From assembly GCA_905182985.1 (NCBI GenBank), contig CAJJDN010000103.1:310001-374000 (forward strand): DNA of 64,000 nt. The letters run 5' to 3'. Source of the DNA: Paramecium sonneborni (Eukaryota > Ciliophora > Oligohymenophorea > Peniculida > Parameciidae). Positions 39,418 to 50,360 of this stretch are shown here, piece by piece (the first letter of the stretch is position 1; each line of letters starts with the position of its first letter). Below the pieces are notes generated by a model. That model was given only the letters and a program-made list of their open reading frames with translations, was not told where the DNA came from and did no database searches. A program made the position numbers and the translations under genes.

Positions 39418-41097
39418 ATGTCATCTATAAAATAGGATTCAAACGTTAGATCAAAAATTTCTACCATTTTGATGAATATAAACATAGCTCTTGGATCACT
39501 TAATATTGGCTATGTTTTGAGCTATTTGACATTATCAATTGATACACTTTTTGCAAACTTGTATATTAACTTAAAATAAATTAGATAAATAACATAAGAG
39601 GAGAGAACTTAAAAACTCAGTTTACTAAACGGCATTCTTCCACTAGGATGTGTAGTTGGTGTCTTTATAGGGTATATTGTAAAACAAAAATTCACAAATA
39701 AATAATGTCTTCATATAGCAGATCTTATTGGAATATTAAGTCTCTTGGCAACAATATCAAATTATAAAGTCATAGTCGCTTTTAGGTTTTTCTTAGGTGT
39801 ATCTAATGGAATTTCCAGTTTGATTATGCCTGTTTATATAAAATCCATATGTCCTTCCTAATATTTTGCCTAAATGAGCATGCTTGTTGGTTATGGCATT
39901 AATACTGGTTTAGCTATAGGATAATTGATGGGAATAGGATACATAAAGTACATGATTAATTATATTTCTAAAAATAGCTATCATGGTTCTACGTCGAATT
40001 GGTGGAGAGTTGTATTTTTATTTCCTTCAATAATCTGCATTACAAGATCGTTAATAATCCATTTCATTTATAATTATGATAGTCCAGAACAATTGATATA
40101 GAGAGGACATTTAGAATAAGCTAAATATGTAATATTTATTATAATTAATAATAGGTAATTTGCTAGATCTATAAATTAGAATATGTCGAAGATCAATTTA
40201 ATAGATGTACTTAAATAGCTGAACAATAAGTATTATAAAAATAATCATCATTTTTAAAAGTTTTTGAGAAATAGAAATTGATAACACTATAAGTGGGAAT
40301 TATTTCTGTATAATTTTATAAATTTACATAGATGTTAGTATAGATATGGTGTGGTTCTTTTGCGGTGTTTTATTATAGTGCTCAAATATTTAGTGATTTA
40401 TCAGATAATGATATTACTCAAAAGACAATATATACAATATGTCTTGGACTATCTGGTTTTATTGCTTAATTCTCTACTATATATATGGTCAATAAAATTG
40501 GAAGTAAATACATTTTAAGTAATTAAAAAAGTAAATTAAATAGTGATTGGTTCTTTAATTATTGGATCTTTAAATTTAGCAGTATCTATAATTTCAGAAC
40601 ATGCTAATTAAGGAACTGAGTTTGTAATATTTATTCTATTGCTTTTGTTAATAATGACCTTTGCTTCTACATTAGGGCCTGTAGCTTGGGTATAATTTAA
40701 GTAGTATTTTTAATATAGTATTGTGCCTTAGATAAATGATAGTGATGGTACATTTGTATCTACTGAACTTAGATGGAGTTTCTAAACTATTCTAATATTT
40801 AGTTTCCCTTTTATGGAAAAAGGAATCAAGATTTTTGGTGCATTTCTAGTGTTTGCCATAATAAATTATCTATATTTTATTTATTGTCATTTTTGTTTGA
40901 TTGATGGAAGAGGTAAAACCAATGAGCAATTAGTGTCTATGTATCACAATAAATATGGATATTCTGTTGTTCCTTTAGAGAATAAAAATTAAGAGCCAAA
41001 TATACAAACTGAAACTCCTGTCAATTAGATTAAAAATTTAGTAAATGATCCTCCAGAAAATTAAGATGAAGGGGCAGAAATGGAATTAGAAATGTGA
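39418..41097 (+). CDS. MFS sugar-porter-like transporter, paralogue 2
   Basis: A tandem paralogue of the preceding gene with the same five intron positions (39561, 39948, 40129, 40308, 40519; lengths 24, 30, 26, 24, 25). Spliced length is 517 codons including TGA (516 aa). Same blocks: GSLNIGYVLSYLTLSIDTLF, RFFLGVSNGISSLIMPVYIK, GYGINTGLAIGQLMGIGYI, WCGSFAVFYYSAQIFSDLSD, FCLIDGRGKTNEQLVSMYHN. It differs by a ~40-residue hydrophilic acidic C-terminal tail ending EGAEMELEM, absent in copy 1. Three of the introns are multiples of three with no in-frame TGA. They were recognised as introns only by comparison with copy 1. Confidence 0.88.
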
Positions 41098-41210
41098 TTA
41101 AACATCATTATATGAAGATATATCTTATTCTTATGATAAATTAAATAATTAAATATATTTTGTTTATAAAAGAGTTTATGATAATTTTAAATCATTATTT
41201 GGAAGATTAA

Positions 41211-42197
41211 TCAAAAATTTTCTTCACTTGTGTATTAAGTTTATTCGATTATTTGATTTCCATTTTACCAAAATGAGATTCTATTTAAATGATTCTTTTT
41301 TTATAATATAGCTTAACCATCAAACAATCCTTAGTGAAAATAACCAATATACTTCCTTCCATCAGAAAATTTATGAATTCCAAATCCATTTTTTTTATTT
41401 TTTTTATATTGCCCAACATATTCTTCTTTTGGTTATTTCCATGTGAAATTACCAATCCCACTCATCAATCCGTTCTTCCATTCTCCCAAATATGTATTTC
41501 CATTTTCGAAATTCATCTAACCATATCCATTAAAAGTTCCATCAACAAATTCTCCAAAATATGTCGAACCATCATTCCATATATATTTACCAACACCACT
41601 TCTTTTACCATTTTCATCAATTAGCCCAGTAAAGTTTGCACCACTTGGACAACTCTCAAACACTTCTAATTTTAAATCATAAGTAGGTTATAAGAAAGGA
41701 AATACCTCCTCAATTAGTTTCCCCTAAAAAAATACACCTTGCTAAATTAGAAAAATAAATATTTACTTTTATTGTACCATCCTAATAAATTAACGTACCT
41801 TTGCCATGAAATTAATCCATTAAAAACTCACCCTAATAATAGCTTAAGGTATTTTTATCAAACTATTTACCAAAGCCACATTTCATATTAAACATTTCAT
41901 CTCCAAAATAGTAAACATCTCCCTTTTCAATCTCTTTAAATGTGAGAGAATCTTTATCTATTAATTATAGTTTTTCCTTTAATTTCAATATTTCCTATGT
42001 CATGGGAGGCTTTCCTTTAATAATAATCATACATATTCATCTGTGATCAATTTTACATCTTCGTTCTTTTTTTATGATTTATCTATTGAGATTGTTTTCT
42101 ATGATTCATCTTATTAAGTTTATGTAGGCGATTCTTATCCAGAGTTTGTAATAGGATAAACTTTTTTACTTGAAGGCAGTTTGTGTTTTTAAGACAT
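41211..42197 (-). CDS. MORN-repeat protein
   Basis: Three exons with introns of 23 and 25 nt; 313 codons including TGA (312 aa). The first ~110 residues are a polar, Lys/Gln-rich leader with a short helix. At least six MORN units follow (YxGxWxxGxxxGxG): YQGEFLMDQFHGKGTLIYQD, YFGEFVDGTFNGYG, YLGEWKNGLMSGIG, YVGQYKKNKKNGFG, YIGYFHQGLFDGQA. MORN proteins bind membranes or act as scaffolds, often at cortical and axonemal structures in protists. No kinase or SET domain is attached. It is convergent with MFS paralogue 2, 113 bp away. Confidence 0.9.
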
Positions 42198-44826
42198 TAT
42201 CTTGATTAAATAATATTGATTTTTGGTAATAATTCTAGAAATTTAAAATGGGCAGTTTTTAAAATCGAAAATTAAGAATGAATATCTAAGATGACCAGAG
42301 ATTGATATATTTTTTGGTGAACTAAAATCCTGCTAGTTTATTTCACAATATTTCAATATAATTATCATTAAAATATCTATATTAATATATTTTTTTATGA
42401 TCTTTATAAATTCTAATTAAGATTTTATTTGATAAAATAAATAAAAATTTGGTAATCCATCTCAATTTAATTAATAATAAGAATGAAATGAATTTATATC
42501 AATAAACAAGATATTAAATTAAAGTACAAGATAATTATATAAATTCTCAGAATGGTCTTCTACAATGATTTTTATTTATATACTTTTTTCTTTATATCTC
42601 ATTATTAATCAAATTAAATTATTCATTTTCAATGAATTAGAAACATTCTTTGTAATCAAAAAGCTAATATAATTACATTTATAATTAAAACTCTTCATAA
42701 TAATTTTCCTTTAAATGTGCTCTTCTAATAATAAAATTATAAAGCCATGAAAACTAATTAAAAAGCTTCTCTCATGTTTTGAAGTCTTTATTTGCATCAA
42801 AACTATTCGAAAAAATTTTAAAATCAGTTAATTTTCTTATATAATTAATTTTCAGAGAAATATTAATGGAATCTATAATATAAACACTTTGAAATATATT
42901 GAAATATTTGACGCAATTTAGTAAATGTTTTATTTTCATAATTATAATTGTAGTGATTAGAAGTATTTATTAACGAGATACTTAAGTAAGCATAGTAAAA
43001 GTATTAAAATTATATTTATTTAATATTAAATCAAAATAATGATTTCTGTGGGATAAATGAAAAGTTTTTGAAATTTTAAAAATCTTTGAACTCAAATATA
43101 GAACATTTTTCTGAATATAAAATAATTAAAGCATAAATACTGATTAATTTAACTTAAGTTGAAAAGCTTATTTCTACTGAGAATTCTAAAATTGAAAAGG
43201 ATTTCAAGACTAAGGTTCATTAAGTTAGGAATATAATATAATTCAAATACATGTTCATCTAACTTATTAAACTATCATAAATGCCAAATAAGAATAAAGA
43301 TTTTAAGAACAAACTATTGAAAAATTAAGTATGAACTAATTTATATAAAATATAAATATACCTTAAAGTAAAATTTATTTGATAATTTTGTAACACTTAA
43401 ATATTCATATTAAGATCGAAATTTGAGATTGCATTTCGAATGTAACTTAAAGTATTAGCTATTTGTAATATAATATACAAGTTTTGTTTAAAAACAAAAT
43501 ATAAATGAAAAGCTAAGCATAATCAGAGCAACCTATTTAAAGAATAATTGTAGAATCTTGATAAGGAGATTAAATAAATTAATTGATGAGTGATTCAATT
43601 AATTAAGATCTTTTTCTAAAAGAAAATTATAAATTGTTTATATAGTTAATAGTAACATGAAGATATTACCTAAATGGAAGAAAAATTTAAAGTTTTAATA
43701 AACTTGTACAAAGAACTAGAATTAAATAATTCGAAAGCTAAGAAATTTGAAGTGCATTCAGCTGTAAAAAGTTTGATGAATTTTCTATTAGAATAAATCT
43801 TATTTAGGAAAGATAGAGTAGTTAATTAGAACAATTTTTTTGTAAATTGAAAAATGTACTTGATTAGAATATTGGAATAAAAGATAATTAATTATCAATT
43901 AAGGAATAATTTAATTATGAAATTTAAACCACTTTAGAAATAGATATCTTGATAATAAAAGTATTTGGAGCAATTAAAAGAAAAGTAAATATTTCAAATT
44001 TATTAATCATATTCTCAAAAAAACACATAAAGTTCAAACTATTTACCCTTAAAAATATAAAGAAGGAATTTTCGATTATAATAATAATGGAAATATTTTA
44101 ATTAATGCTTTTATCTGACAAAACTTGCTTTAAAAATATTATATAGGATTTTTGTGAAACACTTTAAGTACCTTCCTTTGATTATGAAAAAGACGTAAAT
44201 TGAATCAATAATTTAGATTAAAATTAGCACTATTGAGAATTGAACATGGAAAAATAAGATATGAAATTTAATTATCTTACTCCTTATATTTTTCTTTAAG
44301 GATTTTCCCATTATAAAAATATAATAGAATCAATTAATAGAATTTTCTGGTTATTTGACCATAAAATTAAGATTAAATATTGAATTTTTATCAGACAGAA
44401 AGTTGGCTTATATAAATAATACATTTGCTTTTTTTATGTATTTTTATTAATATAAAATGATCTAATCTTAATTAATTATTTAACTTGGTTATCAATTTAA
44501 TTTAAAAGTACTCAAAAAAAAATGAGAATTTGAAAAATAAATGAAAGGGATGAATAAAATTGAATACGTTATTTTAGCAATGAAAAACTCAAGAATAAGA
44601 AGCTAATTAAAATATTTATGTGATATTAAAATTTATACAAATTTAATTATGTTTAAATTTAGTTAGCTTAAAAAATAACCATAAGTTTATGATTCTTAAC
44701 TATTATCTAAAATGTAAGCTTAATTCTATTTCAGATGCCCACTATAGTTCAGACATAAATATCTTATAATGGAATAAAAAATAATGGAGGCTAAAAAATT
44801 AGAGCATGAAATTTATAAAATGAAAG
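42198..44826. other. 2.6 kb gene-poor region with apparent coding remnants
   Basis: No intact gene was found. On the minus strand a frame from an ATG at 42939 to a TGA at 42547 is broken by one in-frame TGA (42772-42774). On the plus strand 43505-44140 shows coding-like pieces in successive frames (MKSQAQSEQPIQR; LMSDSINQDLFLKENYKLF; MEEKFKVLINLYKELELNN; ENRYLDNKSIWSNQKKSKYF) that cannot be joined by acceptable introns. The rest is AT-rich with frequent TGA. See findings. Confidence 0.45.
43505..44140 (+). pseudogene. Possible frameshifted gene remnant
   Basis: A coding-like series of segments changes frame at about 43570, 43655 and 43940. One plausible 26-nt intron (43842-43867) fits within it, but the other joins lack GT..AG mini-introns. 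The longest clean piece, about 43675-43841, encodes a helical, charged segment (KELELNNSKAKKFEVHSAVK). No family is recognisable. It may equally be several chance open frames. Confidence 0.3.
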
Positions 44827-45666
44827 ATGAAGATGAGGGGTGGAAAAAATTAAAGATAAGCTTAGAATTTGCTCCATAGAATACTCTCAATAGTAAATTC
44901 ATAATCAGTATTAAATTAGAATGAAATTTTAGTCAGACATGCTTTAGCATGGCATAATTATTTTAAAAGAGTAACAGAATTTAAAGATTCATCTATATAT
45001 CATTATGATTTGATTGATCCTCCTTTACAATATTTAGGGACTAAACAATGTGATAAATTAAAATAAGAAATAAATAAATTAGACTTTGATAAAGTCTATG
45101 TGTCACCGTTATTAAGGCATATTATTTGAAAGTAACTATAGAGCAATACAAACAACTCAATTATTATTTTGTGACCATCCTTCAAAATAGAAAATATAAT
45201 TTATTCTAAGTCCAGAGATTTGTGAGAAAATAAGTACAGTTAATTCAATTTATAAATGGGGCAATTTAACATAATTGTTATAGGATGTATTCTTTTTAAT
45301 TATAATATTTAGAATGGAAATCCAATACATTTTGATTTTACTTAAATGCCAGAGAATTATGAATTTTGGCAGTTTAATTTATTGTAAAAGAGCTATAACC
45401 TAAATGATTGTTTACCAAATCGAGAAGATTAAGAAAAATTTATGGTAGAAGAATTTGTTAGAAAAGGATCAACATTTTAATTAGAATATAGTAGAAATGT
45501 TATAAGTAGAGTGTAAGGATTTGTTGATAAAATTAAAGATGATGAATCGTAAAAAAAAATCGGAATCGTTACTCATTTTCAAATTATTAAATCAATATTA
45601 TAATGTAGTAAATAAAGAATAGATTTTAAATTTGGTAATGGAGCTGTATTTGGACTTAATTTGTGA
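44827..45666 (+). CDS. Histidine phosphatase superfamily protein (phosphoglycerate-mutase fold)
   Basis: Four exons; introns 44893-44919 (27 nt), 45117-45141 (25 nt, GC..AG) and one of 26 nt near 45285. Spliced frame is 254 codons including TGA (253 aa). The catalytic core opens with EILVRHALAWHN (Arg28, His29), a variant RHA in place of RHG. The family block VSPLLRAIQTTQLL appears only when the GC-AG intron is removed. The second catalytic His is in KKIGIVTHFQIIKSIL, and the Glu-containing segment FILSPEICEKI matches the usual position. Substrate unknown; many family members are sugar-phosphate or protein phosphatases. Start: the ATG at 44827 (or 44833) is the only nearby one in phase with exon 2; the ATG at 44769 is out of phase. 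Confidence 0.87.
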
Positions 45667-45708
45667 TTTACATGATTATTTAATATTTTTTATAAATATT
45701 GAAAACAC

Positions 45709-47058
45709 ATGGATTTGTTTCGAAAAGCTGATAAAACTAAAGCTGAAATCGATGTAGATATAGTGTTTAATTAGATTCTGTATAAAGAATAATTCCCTAA
45801 ATTAGAACCTTTTATTAAAGTGCTCACTTTATAAAGTCATTCTGAATATTTAGAAGTAACTTCATAATCGATTCTAGCTTCTTCGAAGAATTAAAGTGTA
45901 TGAATTGATGGCATTTAATTTAGTGCCATAAAATGAATAGGACAACTTATACATGTTTTACTCAGGAAGAATGAGATAAGATTTATCAGATATTGAAGAT
46001 TTGGATGAATTTGCATCAAAGTCTAAATATATAAAGAAAAAAAAACAACAATATTAAGAAGACTTACCAGAAGGTTATTTAATAGATAGATAAAATATGA
46101 ATAAAATAGTATGTATAATTTTAAATTAGTTCGCAGTTGAAAATTGCACTTTACTTATGTTAACACCTACAGACATTACATCAATGCTTCTTAAACATGA
46201 GTTATTAATCAGATAGAAAAGACACTTCTTCTTAAGTACTTTCAAACCTACTAATTTTGATGATAAATAACTATTATGTTAGATTGCAGATTCACTTTAA
46301 GTATTTCAATAATACATTAGCTTTTCTATTATGAAGAACAAGCTTGTTTAATGTAATTATATCAAAAATTGGATAACTTGTTTATCATTTTCACAGGAAA
46401 AGTGTAAATTTATACTAAAAGAAACATTATTATGGAATGCAACCCTATGGATTTTATCAATGAAGAATGTGCCATGGCTAATTATTCAGCTTAAGTTCTA
46501 TCTAAAGATGCATAAGTATTTAAAATAGATAAAGTATTACTATAATTGTTTCCAGAATCTGCTAAATTACTTATTGAATAATCAAAAAAAAATAAAAGTT
46601 TGTTGAGAAGAAATTTAATGGAAAATCACATTGTTGACCTATAAATTCCAGAAAATTAAACCTTTAAGTTTTAAAGGTAGCATAAATTTAGAAGTATGAT
46701 TTCTTTAGAAAAATTATTTAAACCAGCTTAACCTCTTTTATAAAAGTCTGAATAAACAACTATGACTGGATTCAATAGGAAAGAATCATAACATAGAAAA
46801 AAACTATCTACAGGAAATATTGAGGTTTCTGACAAAGAAGTTGTTCAAGTTCTTCTCAACAAAAACCAATTTACCTCTAATAGGACACTTCATTCTTAAA
46901 CTTCCGATAAATTTAGTAGAACCTCATCAAATATCTCAAAATTACTTAACTTTAATTGCTAATCTGTTTAACTGACAAAATCCTCAAAATAAGTTTAAAG
47001 CTTATGTTTATTACCAGAGATGTCTCAAAAATCAAAAAAAAATTCCTCATTATTATGA
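45709..47058 (+). CDS. Cyclic-nucleotide-binding-domain-like protein
   Basis: Four exons, introns of 22, 21 and 20 nt; 429 codons including TGA (428 aa). Residues about 50-110 and 205-275 look like two cNMP-binding folds. The first has LLRRIKVYELMAFNLVPQNE and DNLYMFYSGRMRQDL, and the second LFYYEEQACLMQLYQKLDNL and FIIFTGKVQIYTKRNI, each with the strand-turn-G(R/K)(M/V) pattern that precedes the phosphate-binding cassette. A clear PBC motif (FGE..R.A) is not visible, so nucleotide binding is uncertain. The C-terminal third is a basic Ser/Gln-rich tail. Its ATG is 42 bp after the phosphatase stop. No kinase or channel part is attached. Confidence 0.75.
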
Positions 47059-48212
47059 ATAATTATGATAAATTTTTATATAATCTTTTTCATTATTTCA
47101 GGTAAAGTCTTTCGCATTAAATTAATGCTTTTTTATAAGCATTATAAAAAAAACTATTTTAATTTTAATATATTTTATTGGATATTAATTAAGGCTGTTA
47201 TCTTTTAATATTGTATTATGATAAATCTCTCATAGTGATAAGGATAGAAAAAGAATTATTTATTCATGAAACGCTACTATAAATTTTATAATAAATTTAA
47301 GTTTTACTTGAGCTAAGTTCCATAACTTAGTTTAATCCTTACTCTTTTTTTATTTTTGTATTTATAACATTAGTTTAGTTTAGTAAATATTATATTCTAT
47401 TTTTTTTTTGACTCAATGATTATTTCAGATTAAAATCTTCCTAATATCAATTTAATTTTTTAAAGTGAATATACTAAACAATATGAATAATAATTTGTAA
47501 TTATAGGTAATCAATTCATTTCTTTGAATTTTTCTAATTCTATCCAAGTAATTTATTTTAGTGTTGTTCTGGAAAAGCTGCTTCATCCAACTTTTACCAA
47601 AATTTTTTCTTCATAAATTCTGTTTTATGAACAAATCTATTGAAGGCTGAGTTTTAAACTAAATATTGAGTTAGATGGGGATTCTCTTTAGCATTCAAGA
47701 AAATATTCAATTTATTTAAAAAATTTCTCATAAATTATTAATAAAAACTAATAATATCGTAAAATTTTTTATGAATTATAACTCTTAATTTAAAGATGAT
47801 TTAATCATTTAATTACTTAAAATCTGGGAGCATTTGGAAGAGAGAATTGAAAAATTATTTTTAATTAAAATAATTATGGATAAGAAAATTCAAATGCAGT
47901 GTCTAGATTTCTTATAAGAAACCAGTATTTCATTGTTTGTTAGTAAAAAATTCGTAATTTTATATTATTTGATTGTTATTTTATAAAAATTATTTTTCTA
48001 TTAAAGTATAATTGTAAAATTTATCAATCTTCTTAATTAGACAGAAAGGCACTTAATTAATATAACTTTTATAACAATATAAAATGCTTAATTGTCTTGT
48101 ATTTAGAATTATTTTTATTAATTTGAGAAATCTGATTTTAATATTTAGTCCAATTATTTAGAATTCATAAATAAATGAATAAATTTTGATAATTAACAAT
48201 GACAATAATAAT
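47059..48212. other. Intergenic, one small candidate ORF
   Basis: AT-rich sequence between two convergently ending genes. Apart from the 71-aa frame at 47516-47731 nothing is supported. Confidence 0.5.
47516..47731 (-). CDS. Candidate 71-aa protein
   Basis: Intronless ATG-to-TGA frame of 72 codons including the stop. The amino-acid mix is more protein-like than the surroundings (ENPHLTQYLVQNSAFNRF, KKKFWQKLDEAAFPEQHQNK), basic overall and with an amphipathic N-terminus (MRNFLNKLNIFLNAK). No family is recognised. Length is not above chance expectation with a single stop codon, so confidence rests on composition only. Confidence 0.4.
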
Positions 48213-48745
48213 TCACTCCTTCTTTGGCTCTTCTGCTTTTACGGCCTTATTATTTTCATAAGCTTTTTCGAATTCAGTTTTAAATCTTTCGACCTCTTCT
48301 GGTGAAGTGAATCGAACACATAATTACCATACTTTAGCTTATTCATCAGAGGCATCATAGCAAGTCCATATCCATGATTTGTCTGCTGTCTTTAACTAAG
48401 ACAATTTGCAAAATCCTTCTTATGCTGTGATAAAATGATTAGCAATTAATTTTCCTGTCTTATCTTATCTCATAAGTAATCTAATTTTATTAGAATTTTT
48501 GTTTTTAAGGAATTTCAAGTCTCCAACACCTCTTTCCTAAAGCTTTATAACAATATTACCTTCCATTGAGCATCTGCAAATCTATAAATTTTAGCTCGGA
48601 ATTTAGCTACTTCTTCATCTTCTTCTTCTCCAGTTTAAACTTCTACTTTATTAAGTGTAGCATCTCCATTTCCAGTTGGAAATACTTCTTATTCTGGGTT
48701 ATAATCTTCTCCTACTTATTCATCATCATCACCGTGAGGGTCCAT
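48213..48745 (-). CDS. RANBP1: Ran-binding protein 1
   Basis: Binds Ran-GTP and stimulates its hydrolysis with RanGAP, in nucleocytoplasmic transport. Two exons with a 23-nt intron; 170 codons including TGA (169 aa). A 50-residue acidic N-terminus (DPHGDDDEQ, TGEEEDEEVAKF) precedes the RanBD: FRAKIYRFADAQWK / ERGVGDLKFLKNKNSNKIRL, LMRQDKTGKLIANHFI, DKSWIWTCYDASDEQAKVWQ, LCVRFTSPEEVERFKTEFEK. The intron falls between WK and ERG, restoring the invariant WKERG. The tail is charged. This is the single-domain RanBP1 form. Confidence 0.95.
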
Positions 48746-48991
48746 TGATTAAATTAAAAAATTATTTAAATTATTTAAAATATTTAAAAATTCAATGTAT
48801 TTATCACAACCTTTTATTATCATTTCTGATAATTATATATCAAAGAATTTTAGAAAATAAATTTTCAATCATAATTCTCATTAAAAAACATTCACATCCT
48901 TTATTAAATTACATCTTTTTTAGTTTTAAAAAGAGAAATACCTGTATTTTTATAATAAATGATAATATATTATAAAATTGAATCAATGATT

Positions 48992-49630
48992 TCAACCGCA
49001 ACAATTTTATCTTGGCCTTTATTATTAGACATCTTATTATATTTTTCTAGCTTATAAATTTATTGCAAGCAAATCAATCAATTAATTTATTCCTTCTCCT
49101 GTTTTTGTTGATATTTCACAATAGAACAGATTCTTAGCTTTACAAAATTGCTAAACCTTTTCTTATGATATGCATCTGACTTCCTATCCTTCATGAATTA
49201 AGTCTAATTTATTTCCTACTATTATTATCACAATTCTATCATCGGCATTGTTATATATATCTTCATTTATCAACTAGAATTACCTTTCAACCAATATTAT
49301 AAGTTTTCATAAGTATATAAATCTGTAAGATCATAAAACAATAATGCTCCTTATGATTAATGAAAATGACTAAATAGTATAATTAATACTTTGAAGTTAA
49401 GGACTTATATTTCTCGGATCCAGCTAAATCATATATTTTATACCTGTATCCCAAATTTTTAAATTAATCATTGAGTCTTTAAAAATAATCTATTTTTATG
49501 CAAATTCAACCCCGATTGTTGGTTAAGGTTGTCGCGGAGCAACATTTTTAATTATTCGAATAAAAAAGCTTGTCTTTCCAACTTTACTATCTCCTACCAA
49601 AATTACCTTATATGTATATGTTTAATTCAT
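48992..49630 (-). CDS. Rab-family small GTPase with Ser at the catalytic Gln position
   Basis: A membrane-traffic GTPase. Four exons, introns of 20, 20 and 23 nt; 192 codons including TGA (191 aa). G motifs: P-loop GDSKVGKTS (13-21), switch I PTIGVEF, switch II WDTAGSE, GNKLDL and a C-terminal EISTKTGEG (SAK-type) block. The protein ends NCCG, so two cysteines near the C-terminus serve geranylgeranylation. The residue after WDTAG is Ser65, where nearly all Rabs have Gln; human Rab24 is a known case with Ser. Overall similarity to Rab24 cannot be judged from this alone. It sits 246 bp upstream of RanBP1 on the same strand. Confidence 0.93.
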
Positions 49631-50301
49631 TTTTATAAAATAAATATTAAACTCTTTATACAAAAGTATCAAACAAAATAATTAAAAATATAGATTATAT
49701 ATTTAATTTCCCTAGAAAAGCATAGCACTAAATGTTATAAAAGAGAATATTTCTATATTTCAACTCATTAATTAAAAAATTCTTAATTTTAATATATATT
49801 TTCATTATTAGAAAAATTTATAAATATCTTTGAAAATTCATAACATCTGATTTTCTTTATTCTTAATATTATATAATTATTATCACACTGCTTCTTATCG
49901 AATCTTAATGTTGGCTGTTTCTTTATTTGATTGACCAGACTTAGTTTAAAATACCATATGAACTTTTAGAATTATTTGTTATTTTATTAAAGAATTAGGA
50001 TAATCAAGCCTATTTTTTTGACTTCCCCAAATATTAAATTTACTAATCGAAATTTCAGAATGACCAAAAATATTTTTTATTTAGCAATTTAATTTACTAA
50101 ACACAATTTCGCTCCTCAGTAATGATTCAAAATTTTCTCATTTCCTCTTTTCTTCCAACCATAAATCTCCTTTTTCAATATTCCAATTGGTTTTGTGATT
50201 TTTGAAGAAATTCTAAATTTTATCATCAACATTTTATTTTTAAAGACGAACAAGCTTATAAGCTATTCATCGATTCCTTTTACTCATTCAAAAAATTCAA
50301 A

Positions 50302-50360
50302 AAGCTCTATAAAATACTTAAGCAAGCTCTATAAAATGCTTAAGCAAGCTCTTTAAAATG
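50302..50360. repeat. 22-bp tandem repeat, about 2.7 units
   Basis: Two full units, 50302-50323 and 50324-50345, differ at one base (ATACTTAAGC versus ATGCTTAAGC), followed by a partial third unit to about 50360. Each unit holds AAGCTCTATAAAAT. Confidence 0.9.

Noticed and set aside
42772..42774. TGA recoding (selenocysteine or context-dependent sense TGA)
   Set aside because: All conserved genes in the window use TGA only at their ends, the flanking protein is unrecognised, and no SECIS-like structure was noticed.
44769..44892. Alternative start ATG at 44769 for the histidine phosphatase
   Set aside because: The frame is open and charged, but exon 1 from this ATG is out of phase with exon 2 after the 27-nt intron; 44827 fits.
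48566..48975. Plus-strand hydrophobic open frames at the RanBP1 start
   Set aside because: They are antisense to the acidic N-terminus of RanBP1 and its upstream AT-rich DNA.
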